The position numbers were made by a program, and so were the translations under genes. From contig NC_087069.1 in the NCBI RefSeq assembly GCF_963678635.1, positions 55,947,175 to 56,011,174 on the forward strand: DNA of 64,000 nucleotides. The letters are read 5' to 3'. The notes under the pieces were generated by a model. It made no database searches. It saw nothing but the letters and a program-made list of their open reading frames with translations, and was not told where the DNA came from. Positions 52,235-63,943 of this stretch are shown here, piece after piece. Numbering within the stretch: the first letter of the stretch is position 1; each line of letters starts with the position of its first letter. The DNA comes from Symsagittifera roscoffensis. Taxonomy: Eukaryota > Xenacoelomorpha > Acoela > Convolutidae.

Positions 52235-53390
52235 ATTCCGAATTTTGAGGCGTCGCACATGGCATAAATTGGTTGATCTGGATCTGGGATCGTATTTATT
52301 TGAAATTTGTTCGGTGAGAAGTGATTTTATTTCATCTTCATCAAATCGTTTTTGGTGTTCCGTTGTCCTTTCAAATGTATTTTATTGTCTGAGAATGTTA
52401 TAAAATGGTCTTAAAAATAGATGCTTTTTAAATACATATATATTAAAAAATTTACCATTCCATAAAATTCTGGGAATTTCTTTTTACTTGATGGATGTTG
52501 AAGTTTTAGAATTGCGTCTATGGGAGGTTTCAATGGAGTAATTGTGTTTCTTTCGTGTTTGGAGTAATGGAATAAATGTGTTAATTTAACACAGGTAAGA
52601 AATAAAAGTGATTTATCTGGGCTGCTTTCATGTTTTTTTTAAGTAGTATTTGATGATTTTTTTCCGATACTTTAAACACTTCGCGTTTTGTTTGCGGTTG
52701 CATGAAAACATCGTCTATAAAGGTTATGACATTCTTGCTAAGAATGAGTGGTTGGAAAATTTTACTCGCAAATGTTGAAAAAGTGGCTGCTCTTATGGAG
52801 ACTCCATATAAAAGTCTATTAAAATCGTATGGTTGATTTCCAATAACGAGTTGCGTTAATCGTCGTGTTTATTCATCTAGTGGCATTTGATTATGTGCGC
52901 TGTTCATATCAGCTGTTGTAAAGTATTGTCCGTTTAATTTATTGAGTATTACTTGAATTCGTTCTATAGGCCAATTTTAATTAGACATCAATGAGTAAAA
53001 TGAGGTATCTAGCATCTAGAACAATTTTTGATGATTATCCTTTAGCGAGAATAATAACGTGATTTACGAACGTGTTTCCTTTGGTTGTTCTTCTTCGTTA
53101 AATGGTGAAATGATTTCATATTGTTCTAAGATATTTAGTAATGTATTGACATTATCTTGAAGATGAATTGGAACTTTACTTGCGCGTTTTTTTTTAAAAA
53201 AAAAGCTGCGTCAGGCTTTAGAGGTAGGTGTAATGGTGAACTTACTTTTCCAACATCATGTTTAGATGTGGCATAAACCATTCGGATTTGAGCAGTAGTT
53301 CTGCTAAAAGTTCAAATTCTTGCTGTGTGATTTGAGAGTGTTGAAAATTGAAATTTGTAAGGAATTTCTGTTGTTCAGTGGTTTTTTTTA
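52235..53390 (-). pseudogene. pol: Copy 2 remnant of reverse transcriptase and start of RNase H
   Basis: Matching pieces run from QHSQIT (near 53340) through NGQYFTTADMNSAHNQMPL (near 52900) and the FIDDVF-type active-site region (near 52720) to YAMCDASKFGI (near 52240). Here the RT to RNase H boundary is in one frame, with one base fewer in the A-run that separates the two frames in copy 1. Several stops break the gene elsewhere. Confidence 0.8.
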
Positions 53391-54199
53391 AAGTTTGGAA
53401 TGTTATTTTAAAATAAACTTTTAATTTTGAATCACTTGTAACGTTATTAATTGATAATTCTTCATTGAAAATTGTTGATTGATTTATATCTAATAATTTT
53501 AAAAATTAATCACTCATTATCATGTTTCTATTGTGGGAGAGATTGTTGCAGTGGTTTCACAATATTCTAAGAGTCCTAGGGCTAGTGTTATTTTATACGG
53601 GGAATTGTTGAATACGTGTAAAGAAATTATATCTAATTTTGTGTTTTTTGTGTGTTTGATTGATGAGGTTTGGTACTCAAAAGGATTTATGGATGGTTTT
53701 GAACTCAAGATCGGACATATAAAGTCGTAGTTTATTTTGATTGATGTTGTTTTGGTGGATTTGACTTATTGGGAAGTTGTCTAAAAATCCTGATAAGGGT
53801 TTCAGGTGTTTTCATTCTTGGTTGTACATTGGGTAAAGTTTGAAAGAATGGAGGTTTTTTATTTAATCATTGAAAGAATGTCAGTTTTGTATGATTGGTT
53901 CTTGTGTATTTAACCTTTATATGTAATGTACTATTTAGGATATTTATATTGGGACATATTTAGTAATAACTGGAATCCAAACGATATTGTGCTTTATGTC
54001 TGTGATATGAAATGTTATTTTTTTGAAAGGCTGATTTAATAGTTTGCTTTTTCCATTGTTTGCGTGGGAACAACGAGGAGAATTAATTTTCACTTAGTTT
54101 TTTAACTTGATCTTTGTGCTGTAGCTACTTTGATTGAAGTCTTTGGAGTAACAATTTTGGATGTAGAGTTTGTATATCTTTCCACGTGGGAATATTTAT
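53391..54199 (-). pseudogene. pro: Copy 2 remnant of the C-terminal protease region
   Basis: KLDIISLHVFNNSPYKITLA and LEYCETTATISP (53520-53708) match copy 1 near 12510-12640, and the protein continues without a frame change into the RT part. Upstream, stops and indels break it. Confidence 0.75.
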
Positions 54200-55772
54200 G
54201 ATATTTGATTCTGCTCCTAATTCTATTAGGGTATCAATTTCAAGGTCTGGTGATTAAAAGTTTTAGCTTTTTGGATTTTCTAAGAGAAATGGAATTGTCC
54301 AAAGTTTTTCTTTGGGTGGTTGTCCTCTGTTTGTTGTTTTTTGAGTTATGTTTTTTGTACTTGAACTTTCTTTGAGTTCTTGTTCAGTGTAATTTTTTTA
54401 TGTTTTGTGTACTGTTTGTTTCAGCAAAGTAATTAAAGTTTTCTTTAATTAGGTAAAAATTCGAGTCAATTGGTGTTTCGTAATCATTTTCAACCTGAAG
54501 CATATTTATTGAAAGCGATGTTTCTGTTTCTTTCTCATCATCTGTGAGTTCACAATTCATGTGTTTACTTGTAATTCTGAATTTTCTGTATTATCAATAC
54601 CGGGAGGGTCTGATTGAATCTATTCAGTAGATTGTACCTCATTAATTTGTCTTCGGTGTTTAGGGGTACTGCTTTTATAGTTTTGTTGTGAATTTTGACA
54701 TTGTGTATTTTTTCTGTGTGTTGACTGAGAAAATTTTCTTTGTCTTTTCGATTAGTTATAGTTTCGATTCCTGGAGTTTTCACGTGATCTTTTGTGATTA
54801 TTTTTATAATTTCGTCTGTTGTTTGAATAGTTTCCTGATTTACTATCCGAATATTTTCCATTTCTTTTTTTTTGAGTAATTCCTGTTTCGATTATTTGAG
54901 GAATTTCTGAATTGGTCATTTGAATAAAATCTATTTTGAGAGCTTGAATGGCAAACGACTTCTAGTGTAACTTGAGTAATTACTTGATATTTGATTCTGC
55001 TCCTAATTCTATTAGGGTATCAATTTCAAGGTCTGGTGATTAAAAGTTTTAGCTTTTTGGATTTTCTAAGAGAAATGGAATTGTCCAAAGTTTTTCTTTG
55101 GGTGGTTGTCCTCTGTTTGTTGTTTTTTGAGTTATGTTTTTTGTACTTGAACTTTCTTTGAGTTCTTGTTCAGTGTAATTTTTTTATGTTTTGTGTACTG
55201 TTTGTTTCAGCAAAGTAATTAAAGTTTTCTTTAATTAGGTAAAAATTCGAGTCAATTGGTGTTTCGTAATCATTTTCAACCTGAAGCATATTTATTGAAA
55301 GCGATGTTTCTGTTTCTTTCTCATCATCTGTGAGTTCACAATTCATGTGTTTACTTGTAATTCTGAATTTTCTGTATTATCAATACCGGGAGGGTCTGAT
55401 TGAATCTATTCAGTAGATTGTACCTCATTAATTTGTCTTCGGTGTTTAGGGGTACTGCTTTTATAGTTTTGTTGTGAATTTTGACATTGTGTATTTTTTC
55501 TGTGTGTTGACTGAGAAAATTTTCTTTGTCTTTTCGATTAGTTATAGTTTCGATTCCTGGAATTTTCACGTGATCTTTTGTGATTATTTTTATAATTTCG
55601 TCTGTTGTTTGAATAGTTTCCTGATTTACTATCCGAATATTTTCCATTTCTTTTTTTTTTGAGTAATTCCTGTTTCGATTATTTGAGGAATTTCTGAATT
55701 GGTCATTTGAATAAAATCTATTTTGAGAGCTTGAATGGCAAACGACTTCTAGTGTAACTTGAGTAATTACTT
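54200..55772 (-). repeat. Recent 786/787-bp tandem duplication inside copy 2
   Basis: 54200-54985 and 54986-55772 are nearly identical. The only differences I see are one substitution (CTGGAGTTTTC against CTGGAATTTTC) and one extra T in a T-run (nine against ten). The unit covers the end of gag and the protease active-site region, where both copies read ELG in place of DSG. The near identity contrasts with the decay of the rest of copy 2. Confidence 0.92.
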
Positions 55773-58440
55773 CTGTTTGAATTTGATCTTAAGTAATTAT
55801 TTCGATGCTGGTTATTTTGACTGTTTGATATACTATATTTGTTTTGTAAGAAATTTTGTGATTTTCTTCAATTTCGAGATCTTCAGCGATTGTTCTTTCG
55901 ATCAGGTGATAGTCTTACAGTGGTTTTCCTAATCTATTTTTACAATGAATGTTTTTGTTCGGTAGATAATGGTAATTTTTTTTGTATTGATTGAAAGGTT
56001 TATTTGTTTCTCTATGTTTCTGTGGTTTGTTCTGATTATCTTGCTGTTTGTGTCTACATTCAGCTATGCTATATCCATATCTATGGCAATAAATACACCA
56101 ATTTGTGAAAATGGTTTACCTTTAAAAATTGGAATTTTCTCGTAGATATTTAAAATTTGATTTATTTTTTCAGCTAGATCAGTGTCGGAGTCTTGAATGT
56201 TATTTTTTTGTGAGGTGGTTGTATGGATGTGAATATTGTAATTTTAACTTTTCTGTTTCTTCCATTTTCATAGTGATTTCAGCTTGTTCTAATTTGTCTA
56301 CTAGTTTTTGGAAGTCTATATCAGGTTCTCGAATTGAAGATATATGTGATGCTCTCTTTTTTATTGCTTTTTTTCTTAGTTGTGGTGTTAGAGTCATCAT
56401 TAAGACTTCTTTCATCTTTGTGTTTTTATAATCGTGTGTATCAAGAGAATATGCTTTTCTTACCAAGGTATCAATTCTTACTGCACGTTGCTTAATTGTT
56501 CCATTGGAGAGTCTACCGATTTCGTTGTATAAATATCTTTGATGTTGTTTATTTTTTTTCGGTCGGTGTCAAACCTTTTTGAAAATTCTTGTTTGAACTT
56601 TTTCCAGTCTGATTTAATATCTATTGGTGAAGCTGAAAACCTTTTTTGTGCTGTGCCATCAAGTGTGGTTTGGGTTAGAGCTGTGAGTCTATGTATCCAA
56701 TTTTGATGGAGTGGCGTATTTTTTAGTTAAGGTCCTATTTTTAAAATTAGGTTTACTGCAGTTGAAAAAAGATCTAATGAGCATTCAGGATCTGTTCCTG
56801 TAAAAACCCTCAGTGGTTTATTAGAAAATATGGAAGATTCACCCGTAAGGTATGAATTCATACGTATTTGGAGTGATTCGGCGGATTTTGGCATTTGAGA
56901 AAAGTTTGAAAGTTGTGTTTTTGTAATTTCGTGTTGTTTTAGATAACATACTAACGGTACTTCATTTTGCATTTGCGTTGGTTGATAACTTTGCATGTTT
57001 AAAGGATTTTGTGATTGGAAATTATTGTTATATGATGCTAAGTTTTGTCCTGGAAAAAAGGTTTGCCTTGATTGTCGCGTTTGCTCATTTCGTGTATATG
57101 GTTCAAAAGGATCTGGTTGATATATTGAATCTGGTTGATCAACATTTCAGTTATTGTTTTGTTGATTTGTGTTAATCATGGTTGGTTTCGAGTAAAATAA
57201 TCTTCATCTTCTGAATAATGTAGTTGATTTCTTGTAAGATGTTTATTAGTTATATTTTGTTTTGTTGGAAGAACGGGTAGATTTTGCTACGATCCACTGT
57301 GGCTTGTTCTTGATCGTTAAAAAAACCGAGTTAGAGGTTTGCTGTGCTACTTTTTGAGCCTGTTTTTGGTTTTGGCTTTTCATATAGGGGGTTTTGCCCT
57401 TTTATTTTTTGCCAAAAATTTGTAAATATGATCTGTAAAATGGTTCTAATATATGTTTTTTGTTTATCTGTTTGTCTTGGTCACGTTTCTTGTCTAATTT
57501 TTTGATTATTCATTTGTGATTATTTTGGAGTAACAGAAGGTTTCACTGTGAATTCTTTGGTTGTTTGTGGAAATGCGATATTTTTTTGTGGTGTTGTAAG
57601 TGTAGGATGAAAGGGAGGAATGCTTTGTTGTGTTGTTGTTGGCATTGTTTCAACTATTTCCTCATTTAAAAAAACGTGATGGGGTTTGGATATCTTGATG
57701 TGTAAGATTTCTTGTTCCATTAATTTTTCTTGTGTATCAATGAATGTGGAATTTAAACAATTTTTTTCTGTTCTTTGAAAAAAACATTGCATTTTAATTT
57801 AAACATGTTGCATCAGTAATGAGTTATTCTAACATCGTGCTTTTTACAGAGATAGTAGTAATTGCTGTCATTGATATATCAGTTGCTATTTTAATAAATG
57901 ACGGATGAGACCACTCAGGGTCACAAACAAAATCTGTTTCTTCTACTAGTACAGTTTCGTCGTCTGAGCTTTGTGATCGAAAACCTTTTCCTTATTGTGC
58001 TATGAGATCGATGTTATGGACAAAATAATCAAGATTGAACCATGCTAGTTTTTTTGTAGATCGTGTTTGACGTTTTGTGAAATTTCGTTACCATTGAGTT
58101 TTTCACGTATTGTATCCAAAATATTTGAGAAAAGATTATTTTGTGTCTTAAAACTGAGTGTCGGGATGTCTGAGACGGTGACTCTTTTTGTGTTTCTTTC
58201 AGTTCTAATATATAGATATAGCTCTGAATTTTGAAAAAAAAAACAAATTTGTGATTATTGTACTTGCTCTTTGTGAATTTTGGTGGTTTGAAGTGTAGGG
58301 TTGTTTGGTTTGGTGAAAAATTTCTATTGTAAATATACTATAATGTGATGTGATATTACATATACTTTTGAGATAGTGAAAAAGGATTTGTCGTTTTATT
58401 CTTATTTCAGCAAATTCTTGTTTACAAAGGCTATTTCTTT
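55773..58440 (-). pseudogene. gag: Copy 2 remnant of gag
   Basis: Pieces include the zinc-knuckle area (complement near 56060-56105), VRKAYSLDTHDYKNTKMKEV and LDIDFQKLVDKLEQAEITMK-like sequence (56200-56466), SYQPTQMQNEVPLVCYLKQ (56727-56996), and upstream parts (57520-57792). Stops, frame shifts, and deletions are frequent. Confidence 0.8.
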
Positions 58441-58496
58441 TTTCGATTAAATTTACAATTAATTTGAGACAAAACTGTACTTGTCCTCGTGCTGGA

Positions 58497-58776
58497 TCAC
58501 TTTGTGGTTTTATAAATCCTGAAGTTCTTGTATTCTGATTGAATCTGATTCCAAAACTGCAGCTCGTCTTTAGGAAATCCTTCTTTCGATAACTTTTTTG
58601 TTGTCGTTTTTGTCTTTTTTGGTTTTTGTCTTTTTGATATAACCATATTGTTTGTTTGTGCGGTGTGATACAAGATCATAACTTTCGTTTTCAATTAAAC
58701 AATTATGTAATATGATTGTTTGTTTACTGCCTAGATTAACTCTTGACATAAGTTTTAGAATGATAGATGCAATCAA
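58497..58776 (-). pseudogene. Copy 2 remnant of the basic accessory ORF
   Basis: The frame starts with NLGSKQTIILHNCLIENESYD, then loses frame near KKTKTKKDKNDNKK. It matches the first 60 residues of the copy 1 ORF at 7802, including the start of its Lys/Arg-rich stretch. Confidence 0.75.
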
Positions 58777-59757
58777 TCAAGATTTAAAGTTTCTATTTTC
58801 TTAAACTGTGAGTTTTTACGGCTTTTTCGTGGTTTTCTTAACTTGAGGCATAGATTATCGTGGTTGTCGGGTTGGAGAGAGAGTATTTCAATTCGTGGCT
58901 TTTTACTTTCTCGTGACTAGTTTTTACTATATGAAGGACTTACTTAATCTTACCTAGGGGTTGTGATTTGTGATCAAGAGTTGGAGAATAATAAACCAAT
59001 CCACAAAGTTCAGGTATAATTAGAACACATGTAGATCGTTAGGTACTTTCTTATGACTTACCAATTTTTTAATGATTTTAGCATGGGTCATCCAAGAGGA
59101 AGGGCTCAAGTGAATGATGAGTAACCGGAGTTTTTCACTGTCAATCCGAATTAAAATGGTTAGTTTTTCAAAATTTTCTATTAGTCCTGGTTTGGTTATA
59201 AAGGTTGAAAAGTGAATCGACATTTGAGTCGTTAGACACATTAAAATTAAGGGGTGGGGAGAACAAATATGTTCTGTTAGATACACGGGAAGCCTTGATG
59301 ATCAGAAATTGAGTAAAATAAATTTAGATTTGGATAAAATTAAAGATCCATGGAAAGCCCCAATGATCCGTTTATTGTATAAATTGAAATATAGAAAAGC
59401 AAGGATAAGCCTTGATAAGTTTAAATTTAAAAGCTTAAGTTCAAGAATATTTAAAGTTAAAGTTTAAATGATGTTAGTTTTTTGAGTTTATGTTGTTATG
59501 TTTCCGGTGATGAAGTTGGTTTGACGAGAATATGATGTGTATAGATTACTAGAAAAAACAAAAGTTTTTTATACTAACTAATTTTTGTAATTTTTTTTCA
59601 ATAAATTATTTTTAATCAAAAGTTTTGGTTTACTGCAGAATTTGGGGGGAACGACTTGTGTTCTTTTTATCAGTCTTTATTGTTTAAATTTTAGGTTTAG
59701 TACCAAATGAGTTTATGAATTATTTCTCAAATTTTTTCATGCCAATAAATGAATATC
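58777..59757 (-). other. Leader of copy 2 with repeat motifs
   Basis: It contains counterparts of the copy 1 leader repeats. GGATAAGCCTTGATAAG (59403), GGAAGCCTTGATGATC (59288), and a weaker copy near 59350 correspond to the paired stem-loop repeats. GGGTTGGAGAGAGAG (58875) and GAGTTGGAGAATAATA (58978) correspond to the CCAACCCT motif. Confidence 0.6.
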
Positions 59758-59961
59758 TTAATTTACTGCATAAAGCACTCTGAACACAAAACCTGGTTCC
59801 GGGTTTCGTCGTACTACCATCTGATAGATTGGCCCATTTTCTGTTCGTTGTTCACTCCTTGATCTTGCAATACCTGGCAATTCTCGTTTTGTTTGAAATA
59901 TTGGCGTAGATTTATTGAGACGTAGAGACATTTCTATTAAATTGTCTATTCCAGCTAACAC
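59758..59961 (-). CDS. Copy 2 leader ORF, still open (67 codons)
   Basis: Still an uninterrupted frame from ATG to stop in an otherwise wrecked element. It shares NLIEMSLRLNKSTPIFQT, ELPGIA, and RNPEPGFVFRVLYA with the copy 1 leader ORF at 6635-6868. The short length makes survival by chance possible, so intact does not prove function here. Confidence 0.55.
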   Translation of the reverse strand: MLAGIDNLIEMSLRLNKSTPIFQTKRELPGIARSRSEQRTENGPIYQMVVRRNPEPGFVFRVLYAVN

Positions 59962-60043
59962 TTTTGCAATTTTGCAATTGTCTTATTCTAATCTTAATTG
60001 TCTAATTCTAAGGTCTTTGTTCGAGACTTTTGGTAGCACAAGA

Positions 60044-60371
60044 TGAGTTAAGACCCTTTATGGTGCATTATTTTCGGCCGGATAGATTCTTGCAATTCTA
60101 AGTCTAAAACCAATCTTAATCTTACTCTTATATATCCTATTCTCAGTAGATCTAGTGTATACTGGTTTTCGTGAGTTAGTTCTTTGAGTTTATCCAGAAG
60201 GAGAACAACTGTATACAAATTGCTCTGGTGCTGAAACTACAAGTAGTTTCAGCACTTACAAATAAGTGTCAATGTTAGATATGGAAAATGATTGGTTAGT
60301 TGGTGATATTTTATAGTGATAGATAATTGTATTTATATCCAATTATAAATACTAGTTTAGAACTGGTTTCA
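60044..60371 (-). repeat. 5' LTR of copy 2
   Basis: The complement starts TGAAACCAGTTCTAAACTAG and ends TTAACTCA, matching the LTR ends of copy 1 with an internal loss of about 80 bp, including part of the conserved block (CGGCCGAAAATAATGCACC). The primer-site region follows at 60020-60043. Confidence 0.85.
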
Positions 60372-61783
60372 GTACACTAACTATAGTCTAGAATTCTTTT
60401 GTAATGAGGTTTTTTGTAACACCAAATTTATTTCAGAATTGATTATGCAATTTGAGATAATACGCCATTCTTTGGCCTGAAACATCTTTCAGGTAATCTT
60501 TTTTTTAATGATAAATAAACGCGACAATTATTTGGACCTAAGCTTGATTCCGACTTATCAGAAGCGAACAACTCACTTTCTGTTCATATATTGAGCTTTT
60601 TCCGCACTGGATACTCATGGATAGGCTACTTTTGAGGTTCATTGACACTGCCAAAAAACAAAAAAATAAAAAAAATCTATTTAAAATGGGTTAATTTGCT
60701 ATAATATATTTGAAAAACCCAGTACATATTAATTAATCGAGCAGTTTTTACGTTCAGAGAGAATGGAGAATGATCACAAAACTCAAACATCGTCAACTTT
60801 TTGTTTCGTGTTATTCAGATATGAGCGAGCACGCAAAATAAACGTTTTGCACGTTTTTAAGATAAGATGGTTACCGAGTTTATTTTTCTGCTCAATTCTT
60901 TCTCATTTTCTGTTACTCTAGTTTTCTTTTCCAACTATTTTCTTATTGTGTTTAGAGACATTGGATGGTGTGTGTGCCTGTCTGGGTTATGGAGGGGGGC
61001 TGGTTGGAATAGTTTACAGTTTGAGTAGGCGTATGTTTATAAATCGTAGGCCGTACACTCAGATCGTCTCACTAAACTTTCATTACTCATAAATGCAGAA
61101 CTAGTTTCGATGGTTTTCTTTCGGTGGGAAGAAAGGTCGAAAAACACATTCTAAATTAATTTAAATGAATTATAGTTGAATAGTTGAATTTCAAATTGAT
61201 AAAACAATAGGGGATAAATAATTGAGTTTTCGTTGTCTGAAGGCATCATTGGCATTCGCACTGACGATTCTACGTCAACCTCTAAATTTAGACCACAAAA
61301 GTTTATATACAATTGTTTCTTCTTGTTTTGTTTTGGTGCACGTTGGATTTTTAAGGAACAAGACTCAAATGACATTCTTAAAAAAAGCTTTACTCATTCG
61401 ATTCTCATACAATTGTAGAGAAAAAAAGAAACATTCAATTCTAATGGAAAATAAAATTTCAAGCTATGGTACTTTGGTAGTGTATTGGATTCCGCAACAT
61501 CTCGAAAAGCCTTTGAAAACAAAGCACTAATGGAATCGAAAGTCAGACTATTTGCAAAAATTGATATTTAGCTAGAGTTTTGAGACAAATGCTAAGACAT
61601 GCTTGGTTTTTGATTCCGCGGACAAATGCGTTTTTGGAGTTGAAGTGAATTGAATCAAAAATTCGCTGGATTCCACTGTTTTTCAGTAGATTCGGCAATC
61701 GAATGGTTGTTTTGTCATTGGGTTCCACAAGCACATTTTAAGCTATTTCAACATTTATCCGCGCGAACCCATTTGTAACTCAC
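60372..61783. other. Right flank of copy 2; possible host exon at 61543-61734 (minus)
   Basis: Mostly AT-rich without support for genes. A 63-codon minus frame at 61543-61734 (RLPNLLKNSGIQRIFDSIHF) looks protein-like and could belong with the putative exon just upstream on that strand, but the splice phases I tried do not agree. Confidence 0.3.
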
Positions 61784-61973
61784 CCGATTTTTGTAGATTG
61801 GTGAACGTTCCCCCAATGACTATTATACAATTTCAGTGTACATGACAAAAATCCAACGACCGTGAAGCCATGCTTGCTCCGTGATTTATCCCGAAAAGAG
61901 AGTAATGCATTCTGCACCAAGGCTTCATCTTTTCCCTTTGTAACCAAACACTCTACCGCTTTGAGAAGATAGC
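61784..61973 (-). CDS. Putative internal exon of an unidentified host gene
   Basis: On the minus strand, the acceptor TTTTTGTCTTGTAAG is followed by an open 190-bp segment and the strong donor GTGAGT (61783-61778). The translation contains YLLKAVECLVTKGKDEALVQ, LLSFRDKSRSKHGFTVVGF, and KLYNSHWGNVHQSTKIG. Composition and the paired splice sites look like a real exon. I do not recognise the protein. It enters with two bases of a split codon and leaves with two bases. Confidence 0.45.
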
Positions 61974-62357
61974 CTTACAAGACAAAAACGCTACATAAAC
62001 CCTGCAAGGTTTTCACGAAAATGAGTTAGAGCACCGGGGTGGCTCGGTCCGTCTGAAGCGAGTCTCATTTTCGATATTTGAATAAACGTCGCTACGAAAC
62101 CATCATCGCGCCGGCATCATTGCCCGTCCTAGTTCGAGTGTGGTCTTCAGCGTGGGCCTTCGGGTGTGCCCGTCCTAATTCGAGTTGTTTTTTGATTGTA
62201 TTCATTATCTACTGGCAGGCAAACCCCATAAACGTACCCGGTTACAATCCGAGTTAATCAGGTGCAAGCGAGAATAGTCATCAATAATTTAAGGGAATTC
62301 CCGCCTTCAATTCCGGGAAATTCCTTCTAAACCGGTGAATTGTTGAAACCGACTTAC

Positions 62358-62467
62358 TTGTACTCGCCCAGCTGCTCGGGGTTCACTTGTACGAATACCG
62401 TGCTGAACAAGACCGCCCATATGGCTATTTGTATCGAGAAGTAACCGCGGTCGGGGTGGCTCAGAAG
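62358..62467 (-). CDS. Putative exon encoding a membrane segment
   Basis: The minus-strand frame reads LLSHPDRGYFSIQIAIWAVL and continues FSTVFVQVNPEQLGEY, ending at the donor ACAA/GTAAGT. A TAG just before the frame coincides with an acceptor-like ATATAG, which has a poor pyrimidine tract. The hydrophobic run suggests a transmembrane helix. Its phase does not join directly with the exon at 61784-61973, so an intermediate exon or a different gene is needed. Confidence 0.35.
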
Positions 62468-62705
62468 CTATATGTTTTTATTACCATATCCAAACCGAGG
62501 GACTCCAGCAAGGTGAAGGGCACTCAGCATTTTTTACAGCAATGAGACCAAGAGCTGCTTAAGTCAGCCAAGAATTTCATATGCTACATGTACATAGAAT
62601 CGCAAAAAATACAGTTTACCTCTCAATTTTTCCGCAAGCCCTTTTTCCAATTCATTTTCCTTTTAGAGGACCACCTTTTTCAATCTCATGTTACACCTCT
62701 CTTTA

Positions 62706-62945
62706 GCATTTGAGACAATTGTATTGAAATGTATGACAAAGCATTTTGGATGTATCGATGGTGCGTTTGGTTTTCAGACCCAAGAGCCCAAATACCCTCT
62801 GATGGGGAGCAAGTCGATCAGTCGGGGGAAGTACAAAGAGGCTTGCGTGGCCACTTCAGGTGTGGGGGTGGGGGATGTGGACTGCAACAATTGGGCCAGA
62901 AATGACCGGAAGTACGCCCTCTGCGAATTCCCGAATGTCAACTAG
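62706..62945 (+). CDS. C-type-lectin-like domain, terminal exon
   Basis: After the acceptor-like CCTCTCTTTAG (ends about 62705), the frame reads HFGCIDGAFGFQTQEPKY, ISRGKYKEACVATSG, and DVDCNNWARNDRKYALCEF before TAG. The spacing of the last cysteines and the DCxxWxxxxxxxxLCEF ending is that of the C-terminal half of C-type lectin-like folds. The classical WND calcium-site triplet is not obvious (CNNW instead). Upstream exons are not identified in the window. The frame is also open upstream to an ATG at 62688, which I consider less likely as a true start. Confidence 0.55.
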   Translation, partial: AFETIVLKCMTKHFGCIDGAFGFQTQEPKYPLMGSKSISRGKYKEACVATSGVGVGDVDCNNWARNDRKYALCEFPNVN

Positions 62946-63943
62946 TTAGTAATTTTTTTACTTTATATACAAACTATTTGGCACCACTTTTAAAGGTCTA
63001 TTTCTTATTTGCACAAGATTTGCCGGCTGATTTCGCGCAAATAATCCAACAAACAAATCACAAAGTGGGATCCTATGATGATATAATAATCGAATGAAAC
63101 TCATATGTTATGAACACTGTGCAATTTTGTTTAGAGAAACGTGGGAAAAGGTCAACGCTCGACAAGTATTGGGCTTCACCAATCTTCAAATTGAGTGCCT
63201 AGAATCTATTTTGACTTGTGTGTGCAGTTATATGTGACAGAGACCAACAAACAACACTGCACTGGTAGAAACTCAGTTTCTCTAATCTCAAATGATAATT
63301 AAATATTAATTCATCTTTTTCCGAACAAATTTTGGTTTCATATGTGAACTTACTAGCGCTACTCGGGTTGGCATTTGTTTTTCTTGTTCTTCTTTCGAAA
63401 CTTGTTGGTTGCAACAGCAGAAATGGATCAAAATTCTGTCTCGTAGAGTAGTTTCTAAATGAGTAAAACGAATAGAAATCTCACGAGCCTCGGTTGAGCG
63501 GCCAATTAACAGCTTAAAAACAACAATTTATTGCTTAACTTTTTTGATGATTTTCATTGTAATAAAACTCGGCCACCAATGTGACGTATTTTCAGGAAAA
63601 AATGATAAAACTGAAAAAAAATTATTCCCACACAGAGGTTTCTTGGAAAAGAATCAATCATACAATTCTTAGCATTTAAATTTTGCTTACCTTCCTTAGG
63701 TATTAACAATTCAGGGAACACAAGTAACACTGGAGGTGCAAAAAATCAAAAAAAATGTAGAAATGATTGTTGAACAAGTTTTAAGAAAAACAAAAAAACA
63801 TATTATTCAGAAATTAGAGCAAAGGTATTTATACAAAAAAAAATATAAAATAGTTTTAGAAATAAAAACAACAACAATTCCAACCATTAAGCTCAATTGC
63901 AAACTGGATGTCTTTTTTAAGTTTCTAAGACCATTTTTAAGTT
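62946..63943. other. Unassigned DNA at the right side of the window
   Basis: Short frames only. It may include the 3' UTR of the lectin-like gene. No further motif is seen. Confidence 0.35.

Larger units (their letters stand above)
45966..60371 (-). mobile_element. Decayed second copy of the large LTR retroelement (copy 2)
   Basis: Reading the minus strand from 60371, remains occur in the order of copy 1: LTR, primer site, leader ORF, repeat-bearing leader, basic ORF, gag, protease, RT, start of RNase H, ATG-less ORF, envelope, 601-residue ORF, 3' noncoding region, LTR. Frames are broken many times. Protease DSG is changed to ELG, and RNase H is joined near 52234 directly to the ATG-less ORF, removing integrase and the hydrophobic ORFs. 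The T/G-rich plus strand mirrors the A/C-rich coding strand of copy 1. It is clearly older than copy 1. Confidence 0.9.

Noticed and set aside
54688-55662. Two near-identical plus-strand ORFs (63 and 62 codons)
   Set aside because: Antisense shadows of gag/protease remains, repeated because of the tandem duplication.
62030-62240. Noncoding RNA gene suggested by higher GC and a repeated CCCGTCCTARTTCGAGT
   Set aside because: I could not fit any known RNA structure. The repeat alone is not enough to call a feature.
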